Positions 1 through 9,789 are shown, counted from the first letter of the stretch. The stretch is 64,000 nt of DNA from Marispirochaeta sp. (GCF_963668165.1 NZ_OY764209.1:2108001-2172000); one strand, 5' to 3'. Made by a program: numbers and translations. Notes: generated by a model not told the origin, from the sequence alone.

Positions 1-405
1 GTTGGTTCTAACGGAGAAACAGGTGACGTTGCTCGTCCCGGAATTATCTTTTCGGTCTTTAAGAAGACCAAGCATCAACAGGAAGCGGCAAAGTTTATAG
101 ACTTCTTTACTAATGACCCGGAAGTTGCCTTGATCCTGAAGACCAGTCGCGGTGTTCTGCCAACTGAATCTCAAAGAACAGCACTGATGGAATCTGACGC
201 TCTAAGCAGTACTGATAAAAAAGTTATGGCTATTATGAATCAGATAATGAAGCGGGAGTTTAAGGATTCATATTCCGGACCTGCGGGCAACCGTGAATTG
301 CAGTCAATTCTACCGCAGATTGGACAAAAGATCGCGTTTAACAAGATTGGTATTAATGATGCTGTTGATGAGTTCATGCATGAAGTTGGGAAGCTGGTTC
401 AGTAA
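1..405 (+). CDS. sugar ABC transporter substrate-binding protein, 3' end only
   Basis: The reading frame is open from base 1 and stops at 405, so the window holds only the last 134 residues of a longer protein. The fragment begins VGSNGETGDVARPG and includes the helix KHQQEAAKFIDFFTNDPEVA. That helix is the usual C-lobe signature of family 1 extracellular solute-binding proteins (CUT1 class), where residual residues after the last lobe close over the sugar. The protein would be periplasmic or lipid-anchored. It is followed by a hairpin terminator, then a sensor kinase, a regulator and two permeases on the same strand, so it is the likely binding component of that importer. The substrate cannot be told from this fragment. 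Confidence 0.8.
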   Translation, partial: VGSNGETGDVARPGIIFSVFKKTKHQQEAAKFIDFFTNDPEVALILKTSRGVLPTESQRTALMESDALSSTDKKVMAIMNQIMKREFKDSYSGPAGNRELQSILPQIGQKIAFNKIGINDAVDEFMHEVGKLVQ

Positions 406-443
406 CCGTATCGGTCAGGCGTAGCTCGAGTGCAAAAATAATG

Positions 444-491
444 GGTGTTCGAAGAATCCTGGGAGAGCAAAGGTTCTTCGAATACCTTTTT
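444..491 (+). terminator. Rho-independent terminator or attenuator after the binding-protein gene
   Basis: The arms GGTGTTCGAAGAATCCT and AGGTTCTTCGAATACC pair with a few wobbles around a loop of about ten bases (444-460 with 471-486) and are followed by a run of five T. It lies between the binding-protein stop and the kinase start. Partial read-through would give more binding protein than regulators and permeases. Confidence 0.7.
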
Positions 492-493
492 CT

Positions 494-2296
494 ATGGTGC
501 AGAACACATTAATGGGTTATAATCGTGGAAAACTGATGAAATACCGATTACAGCCTCTGCTTATCGTTACAATCAGTCTACTGATTTTATCTCTTCTTTT
601 AATCCAGGGGATTGTGCTCAGCTATTCCATGTCAAGAATCCTTTCGGATAATACCTACGAAATGACTGTTGAGTTGCTGGAGCAAAAGAATCTGCGGTTA
701 AATGAAAGAATTAGAGAAATCAGGGACATTGCCCTTTCCATCGCGATAAATAAAGAGATTCAGGAAATTCTGGCTGAGGTTGATCGAAAAGATTACTACC
801 AGCAGATTCGAGGGAATAAAACTGTCAGCATTTTCTTGTCTGCCATAGCAAACTCACGTAATGATATAAGTCAAATCTTCATTGTAACTGACCGTATGGA
901 GGTCTATAACTATGCTCATGCGAATGGTCTAATTGAGCAATCTCTGGTAAAAGACGAGGCTTTTTTTCACGCCACAGAGGCGAATGTTGAAGGTATACTT
1001 GCAACCAGTAATTTTTTCATACGTAATGATTCTTCAGATAAATACGTAGCCACTTTTTTTCGGAAACTTCAGGATTCAGGAAACAAAGAGCTAGGTACTT
1101 TGTGTATTATTTTGAATGATAAAGTTCTGCGTAATCTACTTCAGGAAGAGACCGAATATCATTCCAGGAGATACTCTTTTATCGTTACAGGAGATAACAG
1201 GGTTATTTCGCCTTTTGCGGAGAACCCTGCAGGGATTAATGAGTTACTGCAAAAGGAAGAAAAGTTTATAGAGAAGAAGATTGGAAACCAAGACCGGGAC
1301 AGTATCCGGTTAAATGGAAATGAATATCTGATTATTCTTACTTCACCTAATTCATATAACTGGCGAATCGCCCAATTAATTCCTTACAGTGAGATCAATA
1401 AGGAGATCGGTGTTGTCTTGCGGAATATTATTTCGATTGGTCTATCATGCATCTTTCTTACTGTCATTGTTCTCTATTATTTCTCCAAAGGAATAACACG
1501 TCCTTTGCGAAACCTGATTCAGCAGATGGGAGTTGTGGCAGCCGGGACTTTCAACATTTCAATGAGACGGGAAGGTATTGTAGAAATTGAGGAGCTTAAT
1601 ACCTGCTTTGCCAACATGACTGACCGGATACATGATCTTCTGGAGGAGATAAACAGGGAACACCAGAAGATTCGGCGGGCTGAACTGGCAGCTTTGCAGG
1701 CACAGATAAATCCCCATTTTCTCTACAATACCCTGGATTTGATAAACTGGATGGCCATTGCACGGAATGCACATGACATTAGCAGAACCGTCTCTGATTT
1801 GGGTAGACTTTTTCGCTTGGGACTCAACAAGGGTCTGGACATAACTACTGTGAAAAATGAAATTGAGCATGTGCGTTGCTATATAAACATTCAGCGCGAT
1901 CTTTCGGGTCATGAAATCTCTTTTAAAGAAGAATATGATCCGAAAATTTTCGGATTTCAGACGATCAAACTAATTCTGCAACCCCTGGTAGAAAATTCAT
2001 GTATTCATGGATTTTCTGAAGGGCGGAAAAACAGGGAGGTTCGAATAATGGGCAGAATAGATGAGGAGTGCATTGTCTTCACAATTTCCGATAACGGATC
2101 CGGTGTCGATTTTGAATACCTTAATTTTCAATTGAGAAAACAGGACAGGTGCGAGAACGATGGTTATGGGATTAGAAATGTACACGACAGAATAAGAATG
2201 CAATTTGGTGACAAGTACGGTATTAAGTATATGCCTGCGCAGAGCGGTACTTTTGTAGAAGTTCGCATTCCTCAGATATCGATGGAAGGACAATGA
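494..2296 (+). CDS. YesM-type sensor histidine kinase
   Basis: A 600-residue membrane kinase that probably senses an extracytoplasmic sugar signal and phosphorylates the AraC-type regulator encoded next. A hydrophobic segment at about residues 22-43 and a second at about 310-332 bracket a roughly 265-residue extracytoplasmic region. After a HAMP-like stretch comes the His_kinase motif QAQINPHFLYNTLDLINW with phospho-accepting His408, then a HATPase domain with LVENSCIHGF and DNGSGVDF. This is the LytS/YesM architecture. The start at 494 has no clear Shine-Dalgarno site. ATG 536 (MKYRLQPLL), directly before the first membrane segment and preceded by TGGAA, is a plausible alternative. The 3' end overlaps the regulator start by four bases (ATGA), which implies translational coupling. 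Confidence 0.9.
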   Translation: MVQNTLMGYNRGKLMKYRLQPLLIVTISLLILSLLLIQGIVLSYSMSRILSDNTYEMTVELLEQKNLRLNERIREIRDIALSIAINKEIQEILAEVDRKDYYQQIRGNKTVSIFLSAIANSRNDISQIFIVTDRMEVYNYAHANGLIEQSLVKDEAFFHATEANVEGILATSNFFIRNDSSDKYVATFFRKLQDSGNKELGTLCIILNDKVLRNLLQEETEYHSRRYSFIVTGDNRVISPFAENPAGINELLQKEEKFIEKKIGNQDRDSIRLNGNEYLIILTSPNSYNWRIAQLIPYSEINKEIGVVLRNIISIGLSCIFLTVIVLYYFSKGITRPLRNLIQQMGVVAAGTFNISMRREGIVEIEELNTCFANMTDRIHDLLEEINREHQKIRRAELAALQAQINPHFLYNTLDLINWMAIARNAHDISRTVSDLGRLFRLGLNKGLDITTVKNEIEHVRCYINIQRDLSGHEISFKEEYDPKIFGFQTIKLILQPLVENSCIHGFSEGRKNREVRIMGRIDEECIVFTISDNGSGVDFEYLNFQLRKQDRCENDGYGIRNVHDRIRMQFGDKYGIKYMPAQSGTFVEVRIPQISMEGQ

Positions 2297-3894
2297 CAAT
2301 GTTGTATCGCATGCTGATTGTTGATGATGAGCAATTTGTGATAAATGGACTTAAGAATGCCATCGATTGGGAGAAGTATGGAATAAAGATCGTCGGTGAA
2401 GCGAAGAATGGCCAGGAGGCCCTCGCTTTTATTTGCTCAAATTCGATTGATATTCTGTTTACCGATATAAAAATGCCTTCGATGGATGGTATCCAACTGA
2501 TCGAGAAGGTCAGGATGATCGATCGAAGTATGAAAATTATTGTGCTGAGCGGATATGAAGATTTTGATTATGCACGCACTGCCATTTTTTATAAAGTTAC
2601 AGATTATCTGCTGAAGCCCGTGACTATCGATAGAATTAAAGATGTAATAAAACGATTGATCAATCAATGTAATGAGGAGTATGAGCGAAAAACACATGAC
2701 CTTGAACTGGAACAAAAGCTAAAAGAAGCCTTTCCCTTAATGGAAGAGCGTTTTTATTCACGTCTGCTCCAAGGGGTTTATGAAGAGGAGCTGCATTCCT
2801 TACTTGATATTGATTTACGTAATCGGACATTCAGGGTTGTTATAGCTCATATCGATAATATTTGGCATGAAGGCTACGAAGAAATGTCCCAAAAAGAGCG
2901 GCAAATGCTCTTGCTGCGTGTGTCTGATTTGATTACCCGGGATTTGGGGCACGGACACGATGTGGTTATGCAGCCGTATCTTTCAAATAATATTATTCTT
3001 CTTTTTAAATTTCTTGATGATCATAACATTGATGTACTGACTAAAACATTCGAAACCATGCAGAAAAATATCCGGCGGAGGGAGGGAATATCCATCTCTC
3101 TTAGTTACGGGAACTGCTATAATCAGGTTAACGATATTCAATACTCATTTAATGAGGCAATTGAGGCTCTGAAACACAAGCTCTATTACGGGAATGGCAG
3201 CATTATCTCATATGAAGATATAGTACATAATCAGAGAAGCTATATAGATATTCTAAGTGGTTGGAAACGGGAACTGACAGATAGCATAAATCTTCAGGAT
3301 GCCGCCAAAGCGAAAGATATCCTCTTAAGGATGCAGGAAATTCTACAGGGAAATAATCGCTACACCATTTATTATATTCGTAAACTTAGTATGGAGATAA
3401 TCCTGGTCTTGTCTTTGACTCTTTGCGACAAGAATGAAGAACTTGAAAAGATCTATTACACAAAAAACGATTTGCTGGAATATATCCAGCAACTGGAAAC
3501 CCTTGATTCTATTTTTACTGCGCTTATTGATATTTATACAACGGTGATAAGCTACATGAATGAAAAGCGCCATAATAAGAACAGAACAATTATCAATTTA
3601 GTTGTTAAATATATCAATGAGCATATAGATAAAGAGATTACCCTGGAGAAAATAGCACAAGAGGTGTATTTAACACCGAATTATATTGGCCATATTTTCA
3701 AGGAGACTATTGGCGTTAATTTCAATGAGTATGTAACCCAGGTTCGTATAGAGCATGCGAGAAAGCTGTTAAAGAAACCAGAAAACAAGGTTTATGATGT
3801 TTCGTTGATGGTTGGTTACAAAAACCCTCATTACTTTACAAAACTTTTTAAAAAGTATACCGGTGTAACTCCTTCATGCTACAAAGACTGGTAG
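2293..3894 (+). CDS. YesN-type response regulator with AraC DNA-binding domain
   Basis: 533 residues. The N-terminal receiver domain (about 1-125) has the acidic pair in IVDDEQ, the phosphorylation site Asp58 in FTDIKMPSMDG and the conserved Lys in YLLKP. A long middle region of unclear fold follows. The C-terminal ~100 residues form two AraC-type helix-turn-helices (EITLEKIAQEVYLTPNYIGH and the YDVSLMVGYKNPHYFTKLFKK motif). It is the cognate partner of the overlapping kinase and most likely activates the surrounding sugar transporter genes. Initiation could also be at the ATG two codons further in (2299). Base composition is AT-rich, like the flanking permeases. Confidence 0.92.
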   Translation: MTMLYRMLIVDDEQFVINGLKNAIDWEKYGIKIVGEAKNGQEALAFICSNSIDILFTDIKMPSMDGIQLIEKVRMIDRSMKIIVLSGYEDFDYARTAIFYKVTDYLLKPVTIDRIKDVIKRLINQCNEEYERKTHDLELEQKLKEAFPLMEERFYSRLLQGVYEEELHSLLDIDLRNRTFRVVIAHIDNIWHEGYEEMSQKERQMLLLRVSDLITRDLGHGHDVVMQPYLSNNIILLFKFLDDHNIDVLTKTFETMQKNIRRREGISISLSYGNCYNQVNDIQYSFNEAIEALKHKLYYGNGSIISYEDIVHNQRSYIDILSGWKRELTDSINLQDAAKAKDILLRMQEILQGNNRYTIYYIRKLSMEIILVLSLTLCDKNEELEKIYYTKNDLLEYIQQLETLDSIFTALIDIYTTVISYMNEKRHNKNRTIINLVVKYINEHIDKEITLEKIAQEVYLTPNYIGHIFKETIGVNFNEYVTQVRIEHARKLLKKPENKVYDVSLMVGYKNPHYFTKLFKKYTGVTPSCYKDW

Positions 3895-4040
3895 AAGTTT
3901 TCCCTATGATTATCCAAGATTTGTTGTATTAATTGTTGATATATTCAGTTTCGTTTTCATGCCTTCAATATTACACTGTGCGAGTAATACTACCTGATAC
4001 TCATCGTTCAGGAATGTTCGTACGGCCTAAGAGGGGAACA

Positions 4041-4916
4041 GTGAACAAACATAAAGAATATATCGCGGCATTCATTTTCCTCGCGCCATGGTTATGCGGT
4101 TTATTTGCGTTTACCCTGTGGCCGTTTCTGGAATCCTTTATAATGTCCTTTCAGAAAACAAATCTTTTTTCAAAACAATTTATCGGACTGAGAAACTATC
4201 ATGAACTATTCTTTAATGATTCCCGATTTATTAAATCAGTTTTTGTCACAGTAAAATATGTGTTGATTTCAGTACCACTCAAACTATCGTTTGCGCTCTT
4301 TGTTGCAATGCTGCTGAAGGGCGACATTAAGGGGATGCACGCTTATCGGACTGTAATCTATATTCCTTCTCTCATTGGTGCAACTGTAGCTGTCGCTGCA
4401 ATGTGGACCCAACTTTTTGGGACCGATGGTTTAATAAATAGTCTGCTTGCGCTGATTGGTATTCCTGGAAGGGGCTGGATTGCTCATCCTTCGACTGCAC
4501 TAGGAGTCTTAATTGTCCTCGCTGTGTGGCAATTCGGTTCTTCCATGGTAATCTTCCTTGCAGGATTAAAAAACATCCCCAATAATCTGTATGAAGCCTG
4601 CAGGGTTGATGGTGGCAGCAGGTTTGATAATTTTATTCACATAACCATACCGATGTTGTCGCCAATAATCCTTTTTAATTTTGTCTTGCAGACAATTGGC
4701 TCCTTCCAGATATTTACCCAAGCCTATCTTATAACCAGGGGAGGTCCTATGGATGAGACTCTTTTTATGGTTCTCTATATCTATAACAAAGCCTTTATGA
4801 GCTCTCGTATGGGCTTTGCAAGTGCTATGTCCTGGATGCTCTTGGTGCTAATTGTGGCGACAACGGGCATAATATTCTTTAGCGCTAAACACTGGGTTTA
4901 TTACGCAAGTAAGTAG
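4041..4916 (+). CDS. sugar ABC transporter permease (CUT1, UgpA/LacF type)
   Basis: Inner-membrane permease of a binding-protein-dependent sugar importer, 291 residues with about six hydrophobic helices. The cytoplasmic coupling loop has the EAA motif form YEACRVDGGSRFDNFIHITIPMLSP, which docks to the ATPase. I chose GTG 4041 because AGAGGGGA lies just upstream and the resulting N-terminus (VNKHKEYIAAFIFLAPW) is typical of the family. The frame stays open to 3933 but that stretch is unlike permease sequence. No ATP-binding gene is present in the locus, so a shared MsmK/MalK-type ATPase encoded elsewhere is probably used, as is common for CUT1 systems. Confidence 0.88.
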   Translation: MNKHKEYIAAFIFLAPWLCGLFAFTLWPFLESFIMSFQKTNLFSKQFIGLRNYHELFFNDSRFIKSVFVTVKYVLISVPLKLSFALFVAMLLKGDIKGMHAYRTVIYIPSLIGATVAVAAMWTQLFGTDGLINSLLALIGIPGRGWIAHPSTALGVLIVLAVWQFGSSMVIFLAGLKNIPNNLYEACRVDGGSRFDNFIHITIPMLSPIILFNFVLQTIGSFQIFTQAYLITRGGPMDETLFMVLYIYNKAFMSSRMGFASAMSWMLLVLIVATTGIIFFSAKHWVYYASK

Positions 4917-4927
4917 GGAGTTTTTTT

Positions 4928-5773
4928 GTGGCATCATACAAAAAACTGGTATTTGGAAAGCATCTTTTTTTGATTCTTTTCAGTCTGATAATGATCTATC
5001 CTCTATTATGGCTCTTTTTAAGCAGCCTCAAGCCGAATGATGAAATCTTTTCCACTATCAAGTTAATTCCAACTCAATGGTTGTGGAAAAACTATGCTAT
5101 CGGCTGGAAGGCGATTCCTGGATATCATTTTGGGGTCTTTTTCCTAAATACTTTTAAGGTAGTCGGCCTGATTATGTTTGGGAATGTTCTCAGCACTACA
5201 ATGGCAGCATACTCTTTTGCAAGGCTGAGATTTCCCATGAAGGGGATCCTTTTTGCTGTTTTAATGGGTACTCTTATGTTTCCGCAACAGATTCTGCTTA
5301 TACCACGGTATGTTCTCTTTTCTCGATTTGGCTGGACCAACTCATATGCTCCGTTGATTGTCCCTGCATTTGCTGCCCAGGTTTCAGGAGCTTTTTTTGT
5401 TTTCCTAATGGTTCAGTTTATGCGGGGTATTCCAAAGGAGTTGGATGAAGCGGCTATTGTTGATGGGTGTGGATTCTTCAGGGTTTTTTGGAATATTCTC
5501 CTGCCTAATTGCACCCCGGCGATTTTTACCATTGGTCTCTTTTCTTTTATGTGGGCATGGAATGACTTTTTAAACCAATTGATCTACATCAATGATGTTG
5601 GTGACTTTACTATTTCACTTGCTTTGAGATTGTTTCTGGACAATGCCGCAGCGGTTAACTGGGGACCACTGTTTGCGATGTCTATACTTTCTCTTTTTCC
5701 ATTATTGGTTCTCTTTTTCGGGGCCCAAAGATTCTTTGTCGAGGGAATTGCAACAACCGGAGTCAAAGGCTGA
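4928..5773 (+). CDS. sugar ABC transporter permease (CUT1, UgpE/MalG type)
   Basis: Second inner-membrane permease of the importer, 281 residues, starting 11 bases after the first. GTG start with GGGAG upstream. Six predicted helices, and the EAA loop reads KELDEAAIVDGCGFFRVFWN with conserved Gly. The C-terminus, FVEGIATTGVKG, is the hallmark end of MalG-type permeases. It would form a heterodimer with the preceding permease. Downstream oxidoreductase genes follow after 42 bases on the same strand, suggesting import and then oxidation or epimerisation of the substrate in one operon. Confidence 0.92.
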   Translation: MASYKKLVFGKHLFLILFSLIMIYPLLWLFLSSLKPNDEIFSTIKLIPTQWLWKNYAIGWKAIPGYHFGVFFLNTFKVVGLIMFGNVLSTTMAAYSFARLRFPMKGILFAVLMGTLMFPQQILLIPRYVLFSRFGWTNSYAPLIVPAFAAQVSGAFFVFLMVQFMRGIPKELDEAAIVDGCGFFRVFWNILLPNCTPAIFTIGLFSFMWAWNDFLNQLIYINDVGDFTISLALRLFLDNAAAVNWGPLFAMSILSLFPLLVLFFGAQRFFVEGIATTGVKG

Positions 5774-5815
5774 AGAGTCTATCAAAATATTTTTTAAAGC
5801 GGAGGTTCCCGCAAT

Positions 5816-6967
5816 ATGATTAAAGCAGCATTAATAGGAACAGGTAACATCGCGCAACAGCATATCAGGGGATTTCTGGCATATCCTCGGCGATGTAAAA
5901 TTGAGGTTTTAGCGGATATATATCCAGAGTCCGCGGAAGAAACGAAGAACCGGCATGGGCTGGATGCCGAGGTTTATTCGGATTATCGAAAGGTCCTGGA
6001 CAGGAGTGATATTGACCTGGTGGACATTTGCGGTCCGCCCCATACCCACGCAGAAATTAGCATCGCGGCCCTGGACAGCGGAAAGCATGTTCTTGTCGAA
6101 AAGCCCATGGCTGCATCCCTCGCGGATTGTGATGCGATGCTTAAAGCGGTAAAAAGAAGCGGACGGACCCTGTCGGTGGTTGCACAGAACCGTTTTCGGC
6201 CGGCATTGATGAATTTGAAAACGATCCTGGATACCGGACTCGCCGGGGATATTGTCCACGTGCAAGTTAACTCCTACTGGTGGCGGGGACACAGTTACTA
6301 TGACCTGTGGTGGCGGGGAACCTGGGAGAAGGAGGGGGGCGGCTGTACCCTGAACCACGCGGTCCATCACATCGATGCCCTGATCTGGATGATGGGAATG
6401 CCTTATGACGTCCTCGCCGTAATGGGTAACACTTCTCATGATAACGCGGAGGTGGAGGACCTTTCTATGTCCTTTGTACGGTTTGAAAACGGGGCCCTGG
6501 GGCAGATTACCGCTTCGGTTGTGCATCACGGGGAGGAACAGGAGCTGATTTTCCAGGGGAAGAATGCCCGGGTCTCTGCTCCATGGAAGGTATGTGCTTC
6601 GTCGGCAAAACAGAATGGTTTTCCAGTTAAAAATGATGATTTACAGCAGCGAATAAAAGGGTATTACGCTACGTTACCCAGGATAGAGTTTGCAGTTCCC
6701 CACCAAGGACAGATTAATGATGTACTACAAGCAATTGAAGATGGCAAAGATCCTTTGATTCGGGGTGAAGATGGAAAAAACACTCTGGAGCTGATTACTG
6801 CTATTTATAAGTCTGCCATAACCGGAGAAAAGGTAACTTTGCCTTTGGCCAAAGAAGATCCTTTTTACACTATGGAAGGTATTCTCTCCCGGGCCCCCAG
6901 ATTTTACAAGAAGAGTGCAAGTGTCGTAAAATTCGATGACAACGATATAACAATAGGGAACATATAA
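5816..6967 (+). CDS. Gfo/Idh/MocA-family NAD(P)-dependent oxidoreductase
   Basis: 383 residues, cytoplasmic. The N-terminal Rossmann fold opens IKAALIGTGNIAQQHIRGF with the dinucleotide-binding GxGxxA pattern. The conserved substrate/cofactor motif EKPMA is at about residue 97. The C-terminal alpha/beta domain holds the LNHAVHHIDALIWMMG helix, whose His residues are usual for substrate binding in this family. GCGGAGG precedes the ATG. Members oxidise or epimerise sugars, inositols and related polyols. The exact substrate cannot be read from sequence, but position after a sugar importer points to catabolism of the imported compound. Its codon use is more GC-rich than that of the permeases just upstream. 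Confidence 0.88.
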   Translation: MIKAALIGTGNIAQQHIRGFLAYPRRCKIEVLADIYPESAEETKNRHGLDAEVYSDYRKVLDRSDIDLVDICGPPHTHAEISIAALDSGKHVLVEKPMAASLADCDAMLKAVKRSGRTLSVVAQNRFRPALMNLKTILDTGLAGDIVHVQVNSYWWRGHSYYDLWWRGTWEKEGGGCTLNHAVHHIDALIWMMGMPYDVLAVMGNTSHDNAEVEDLSMSFVRFENGALGQITASVVHHGEEQELIFQGKNARVSAPWKVCASSAKQNGFPVKNDDLQQRIKGYYATLPRIEFAVPHQGQINDVLQAIEDGKDPLIRGEDGKNTLELITAIYKSAITGEKVTLPLAKEDPFYTMEGILSRAPRFYKKSASVVKFDDNDITIGNI

Positions 6968-6994
6968 GTTTTTATTTTAAAAGGAGCCACGCAG

Positions 6995-8068
6995 ATGTTT
7001 CAAAAAGCCGACGGAGCTAATTACGCGCCTAAAGGAAAGCCGACGCCGGTCTGCGGTAAGGGAGAATTCCCTTTTGCAGCGGTCGGACTTGATCACGGCC
7101 ACATCTACGGTATGTGCAACGGGCTTATCGAGGCCGGGGGAGAACTGAAATGGGTCTGGGACCCTGACCCGGAGAAGGTCCGGGATTTTACAAAACGATA
7201 TCCCGGAGTCAAGGTCGCACGCTCAGAAGCGGAAGTCCTGGAAGACTCAGACATTCGGCTGGTAGCCGGGGCTGCGGTGCCGGCAGACCGCTGTGAGCTG
7301 GGCATGCGGGTAATGGACCATGGAAAGGACTATTTTACCGACAAGACGCCCCTGACAACCCTGGAGCAGCTGGAACAGGCCAGAAAGAAGGCCAGCGAGA
7401 CTGGATTAAAATACGCCGTCTATTACAGCGAGCGTCTGCATGTGGAGAGCGCCGTGTTTGCAGGGAAGCTGGTGAAGCAGGGGGCTATCGGCCGGGTTCT
7501 GCAGGTTCTGGGGACGGGTCCCCACCGGATCGGCGGGGTGCGGCCGGACTGGTTCTGGGAGAATGAACGCTTTGGCGGAATTCTCTGCGACATCGGCAGC
7601 CACCAGATTGAGCAGTTCCTTTTTTACAGCGGAGCAAAGGACGCAAGGGTTGTCCACAGTCAGGTGGCAAATTACAATCATAAGGAGCATCCGGATTTCC
7701 AGGACTTCGGGGATGCCGTTCTTGTCGGCGACAACGGTACGAGTAACTACTTTCGGGTGGACTGGTTTACCCCCGACGGACTATCTACATGGGGAGACGG
7801 GCGCCTGACTATTCTTGGTACCGACGGTTATATTGAACTGCGGAAGTATCTGGACGTATGCCGGGACGATGAGGGCGACCAGGTCTACATGGTAAACCAT
7901 GAGGGCATGCAGCATTTTTCCGTTCGTGGACAGGTCGGGTATCCGTTTTTTGGGCAACTTATCCGGGACTGCCTGGACCGGACCGAGACAGCCATGACCC
8001 AGGAACACGCATTTAAGGCGGTGGAGCTGGCGATACTGGCCCAGGAAAAGGCAGCGAGCATAGAATGA
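6995..8068 (+). CDS. Gfo/Idh/MocA-family oxidoreductase, second paralogue
   Basis: 357 residues with a strong AAAGGAG site. The Rossmann start is divergent: the usual glycine loop is replaced by AAVGLDHGHIYGMC. The family's EKP motif appears as DKTPLTTLEQL. The C-terminal domain has GGILCDIGSHQIEQFLFY, a helix with His/Gln that normally contacts substrate. Only 27 bases separate it from the first oxidoreductase, so the two probably work as a pair, for example oxidation followed by reduction or lyase-like steps on a sugar acid. The modified nucleotide loop means dehydrogenase activity is inferred from family rather than certain. Confidence 0.85.
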   Translation: MFQKADGANYAPKGKPTPVCGKGEFPFAAVGLDHGHIYGMCNGLIEAGGELKWVWDPDPEKVRDFTKRYPGVKVARSEAEVLEDSDIRLVAGAAVPADRCELGMRVMDHGKDYFTDKTPLTTLEQLEQARKKASETGLKYAVYYSERLHVESAVFAGKLVKQGAIGRVLQVLGTGPHRIGGVRPDWFWENERFGGILCDIGSHQIEQFLFYSGAKDARVVHSQVANYNHKEHPDFQDFGDAVLVGDNGTSNYFRVDWFTPDGLSTWGDGRLTILGTDGYIELRKYLDVCRDDEGDQVYMVNHEGMQHFSVRGQVGYPFFGQLIRDCLDRTETAMTQEHAFKAVELAILAQEKAASIE

Positions 8069-8117
8069 TACTGCAGGTGTAATAAGAAAAATTGCATTAA
8101 TAGTCCTATATAACTCG

Positions 8118-8146
8118 TTGACTATATAAAATAAATATAATAGACT
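8118..8146 (+). promoter_or_regulatory. possible sigma70-type promoter for the ferredoxin/flavin reductase gene
   Basis: TTGACT (8118-8123) is followed after 17 bases by TAGACT (8141-8146). A better -10 match, TATAAT at 8136-8141, lies only 12 bases away, so the pair is ambiguous. The gene starts at 8187. Confidence 0.35.
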
Positions 8147-8186
8147 GCCGGAACTTCTGAAAATCCAAAACAACACGGCGGTTAGT

Positions 8187-9712
8187 ATGCAGACACTCAC
8201 GGACAAAACAGTACGACCAGCACAATTTTATCTTAAGACAGACAGAACATTCACGGGCATCAGGAAATTCTCCTGGGTCCTGGTACCGATAGTGTCCTTT
8301 GGTTCCCTCTATTACCCCCTTCTGGGGCTGTTTGTATTCGCTATCATGATAGCAATCATGGGAATAGGCTTTTTTCAGGGACGCTATTGGTGCGGGAACC
8401 TCTGTCCCCATGGAAGCCTTTTTGATAAAGTTTCCATGTCGGCATCGAAGTTCATTAAAATACCGAGGATCTTTAAATCCCCCGTAACCCGCTGGGTCTT
8501 CTTTGCAATCTACATGTTCATGTTTTTCGTGCGTCTTGCCAGGGTCATGCCCCTCTGGGGGAATCCGGAGTTTATGGGCAAGTTCGGGATGCTCATGGGC
8601 AAGCAGTATCTGGTAATGCCCACTGTCCTGGGCTTTGCCCTCTCCATGCTGAATCCCCGCTCATGGTGCTCCTTCTGTCCCATGGGGAGCTTGGGACATG
8701 TTTTCTACAAGATCGGAAAAGTCACAAAGCTTAACCACAGCTTCGATAAAAAGGTCACCATTGCCTCCACGGACAAATGCCACAAGTGTGCGACCTGTGC
8801 CCGGTGTGTCCGGTTCAGCTTTCGCCTTTCCAGAATTTCGATGATAATAACCAGTTCCGCAGCGAGCTCTGCATCCGCTGCGGAACCTGCGTAGCCAACT
8901 GCCCGGCGAATCAGCTTCAGCTGGCAACAGTGAAAGAGGCGGATTATCTGAAGCAGACGACCGTTCTGGAGGGCTACGAAAAGCGGACTCCCGTAAGTGC
9001 GGTAATTGAAAAGATCGAGCAGATTTCCCCCAGCGTCCGGGAGTTCACCTTCCGTATGGAGACAAACGGAGAGACCGGCGGAAAAATCGAATATACTCCT
9101 GGGCAGTTTGTACTGATCAAGGTCTCCGATGAACCCGAGATGTACCGGGCCTATTCCATAAGTTCCAAATTCCCTGATGATCCCGACAGGCTCTCGGTGA
9201 CCGTCCAGAAGAAAGAGGGGGGATATGCGTCGGACATCGTCTTCCGGGATTTTACCGAAGGAATGCGCGTTCAGCTCGAAGGTCCCATGGGCCGGGACCT
9301 GGTGGTGGACAAGGAAGCGGAGAAGGTCCTCTTTATCGGCGGAGGAATCGGCATAACCCCCTTTGTTCCCATTGTGAAGGATATTTCCGACAATCCGGGA
9401 AAAATTACAAACGCCGTGCTCCTGTACGGAGTCAACAAAGAAGGGGACTTCCTGTACGACAGCTTCTTTGAAGATGCAGAGAAAAGGAGCGATGTTTTCG
9501 AATACGTCAGAACCGTGGCCTGGCCCGGCGAGGAGTGGAAGGGAAACACCGGCTTTGTAACCGAGACCCTGAAAAACATGGACCTGACAGGCTGCAAGAT
9601 ATACATGTGCGGACCGCCTCCCATGGTAAAGGCCGTGCTCAAGACCCTGGAAGAGATGCAAATCGAAGGCCGGGGTGTGGAAGAACAGAACGTATATTAC
9701 GAGAGTGCTTAA
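8187..9712 (+). pseudogene. NapH-like membrane ferredoxin fused to FAD/NAD(P)H reductase, one-base frameshift
   Basis: Read as one gene this encodes about 508 residues. The first part (to 8804) has several membrane segments and two polyferredoxin-type motifs, WCGNLCPHGSLFDK and WCSFCPMGSLGHVFYK, as in NapH/NosR-type proteins. Then comes a 4Fe-4S ferredoxin pair, the first Cys cluster CHKCATCAR and, in the other frame, CIRCGTCVANCPANQ. The last ~270 residues form a ferredoxin-NAD(P)H reductase with FAD motif RAYSISS, nucleotide motif GGGIGITPF and C-terminal MCGPPPM. The frame breaks at about 8802-8804: after CATCAR the downstream frame continues VCPVQLS, which restores the fourth Cys of the first cluster if one G is added to the CCCGG run. 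It is either a recent inactivation or a sequence error. It would transfer electrons between NAD(P)H and a membrane or ferredoxin partner. Confidence 0.8.
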
Positions 9713-9718
9713 ATGTCT

Positions 9719-9748
9719 CCGGCGCGGGCTGTGTTCAGTCCGCGCCGG
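9719..9748 (+). terminator. GC-rich hairpin after the reductase gene
   Basis: CCGGCGCGG (9719-9727) pairs perfectly with CCGCGCCGG (9740-9748) around a 12-base loop, followed by GTTTAGTT. It starts six bases after the stop codon at 9712 and lies between the convergent ends of the reductase and the TRAP remnant. Confidence 0.75.
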
Positions 9749-9789
9749 GTTTAGTTCCTATCTGGTGTGTTACGGTTAAAATAAAAACT

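Noticed and set aside
5909..6529. 206-codon minus-strand frame within the first Gfo/Idh/MocA gene
   Set aside because: Antisense shadow of a clear oxidoreductase gene; no family resemblance.
8795..8812. Programmed -1 frameshift in the NapH-FNR gene
   Set aside because: No X-XXY-YYZ heptamer, upstream Shine-Dalgarno stimulator or downstream pseudoknot; a simple missing G explains it better.
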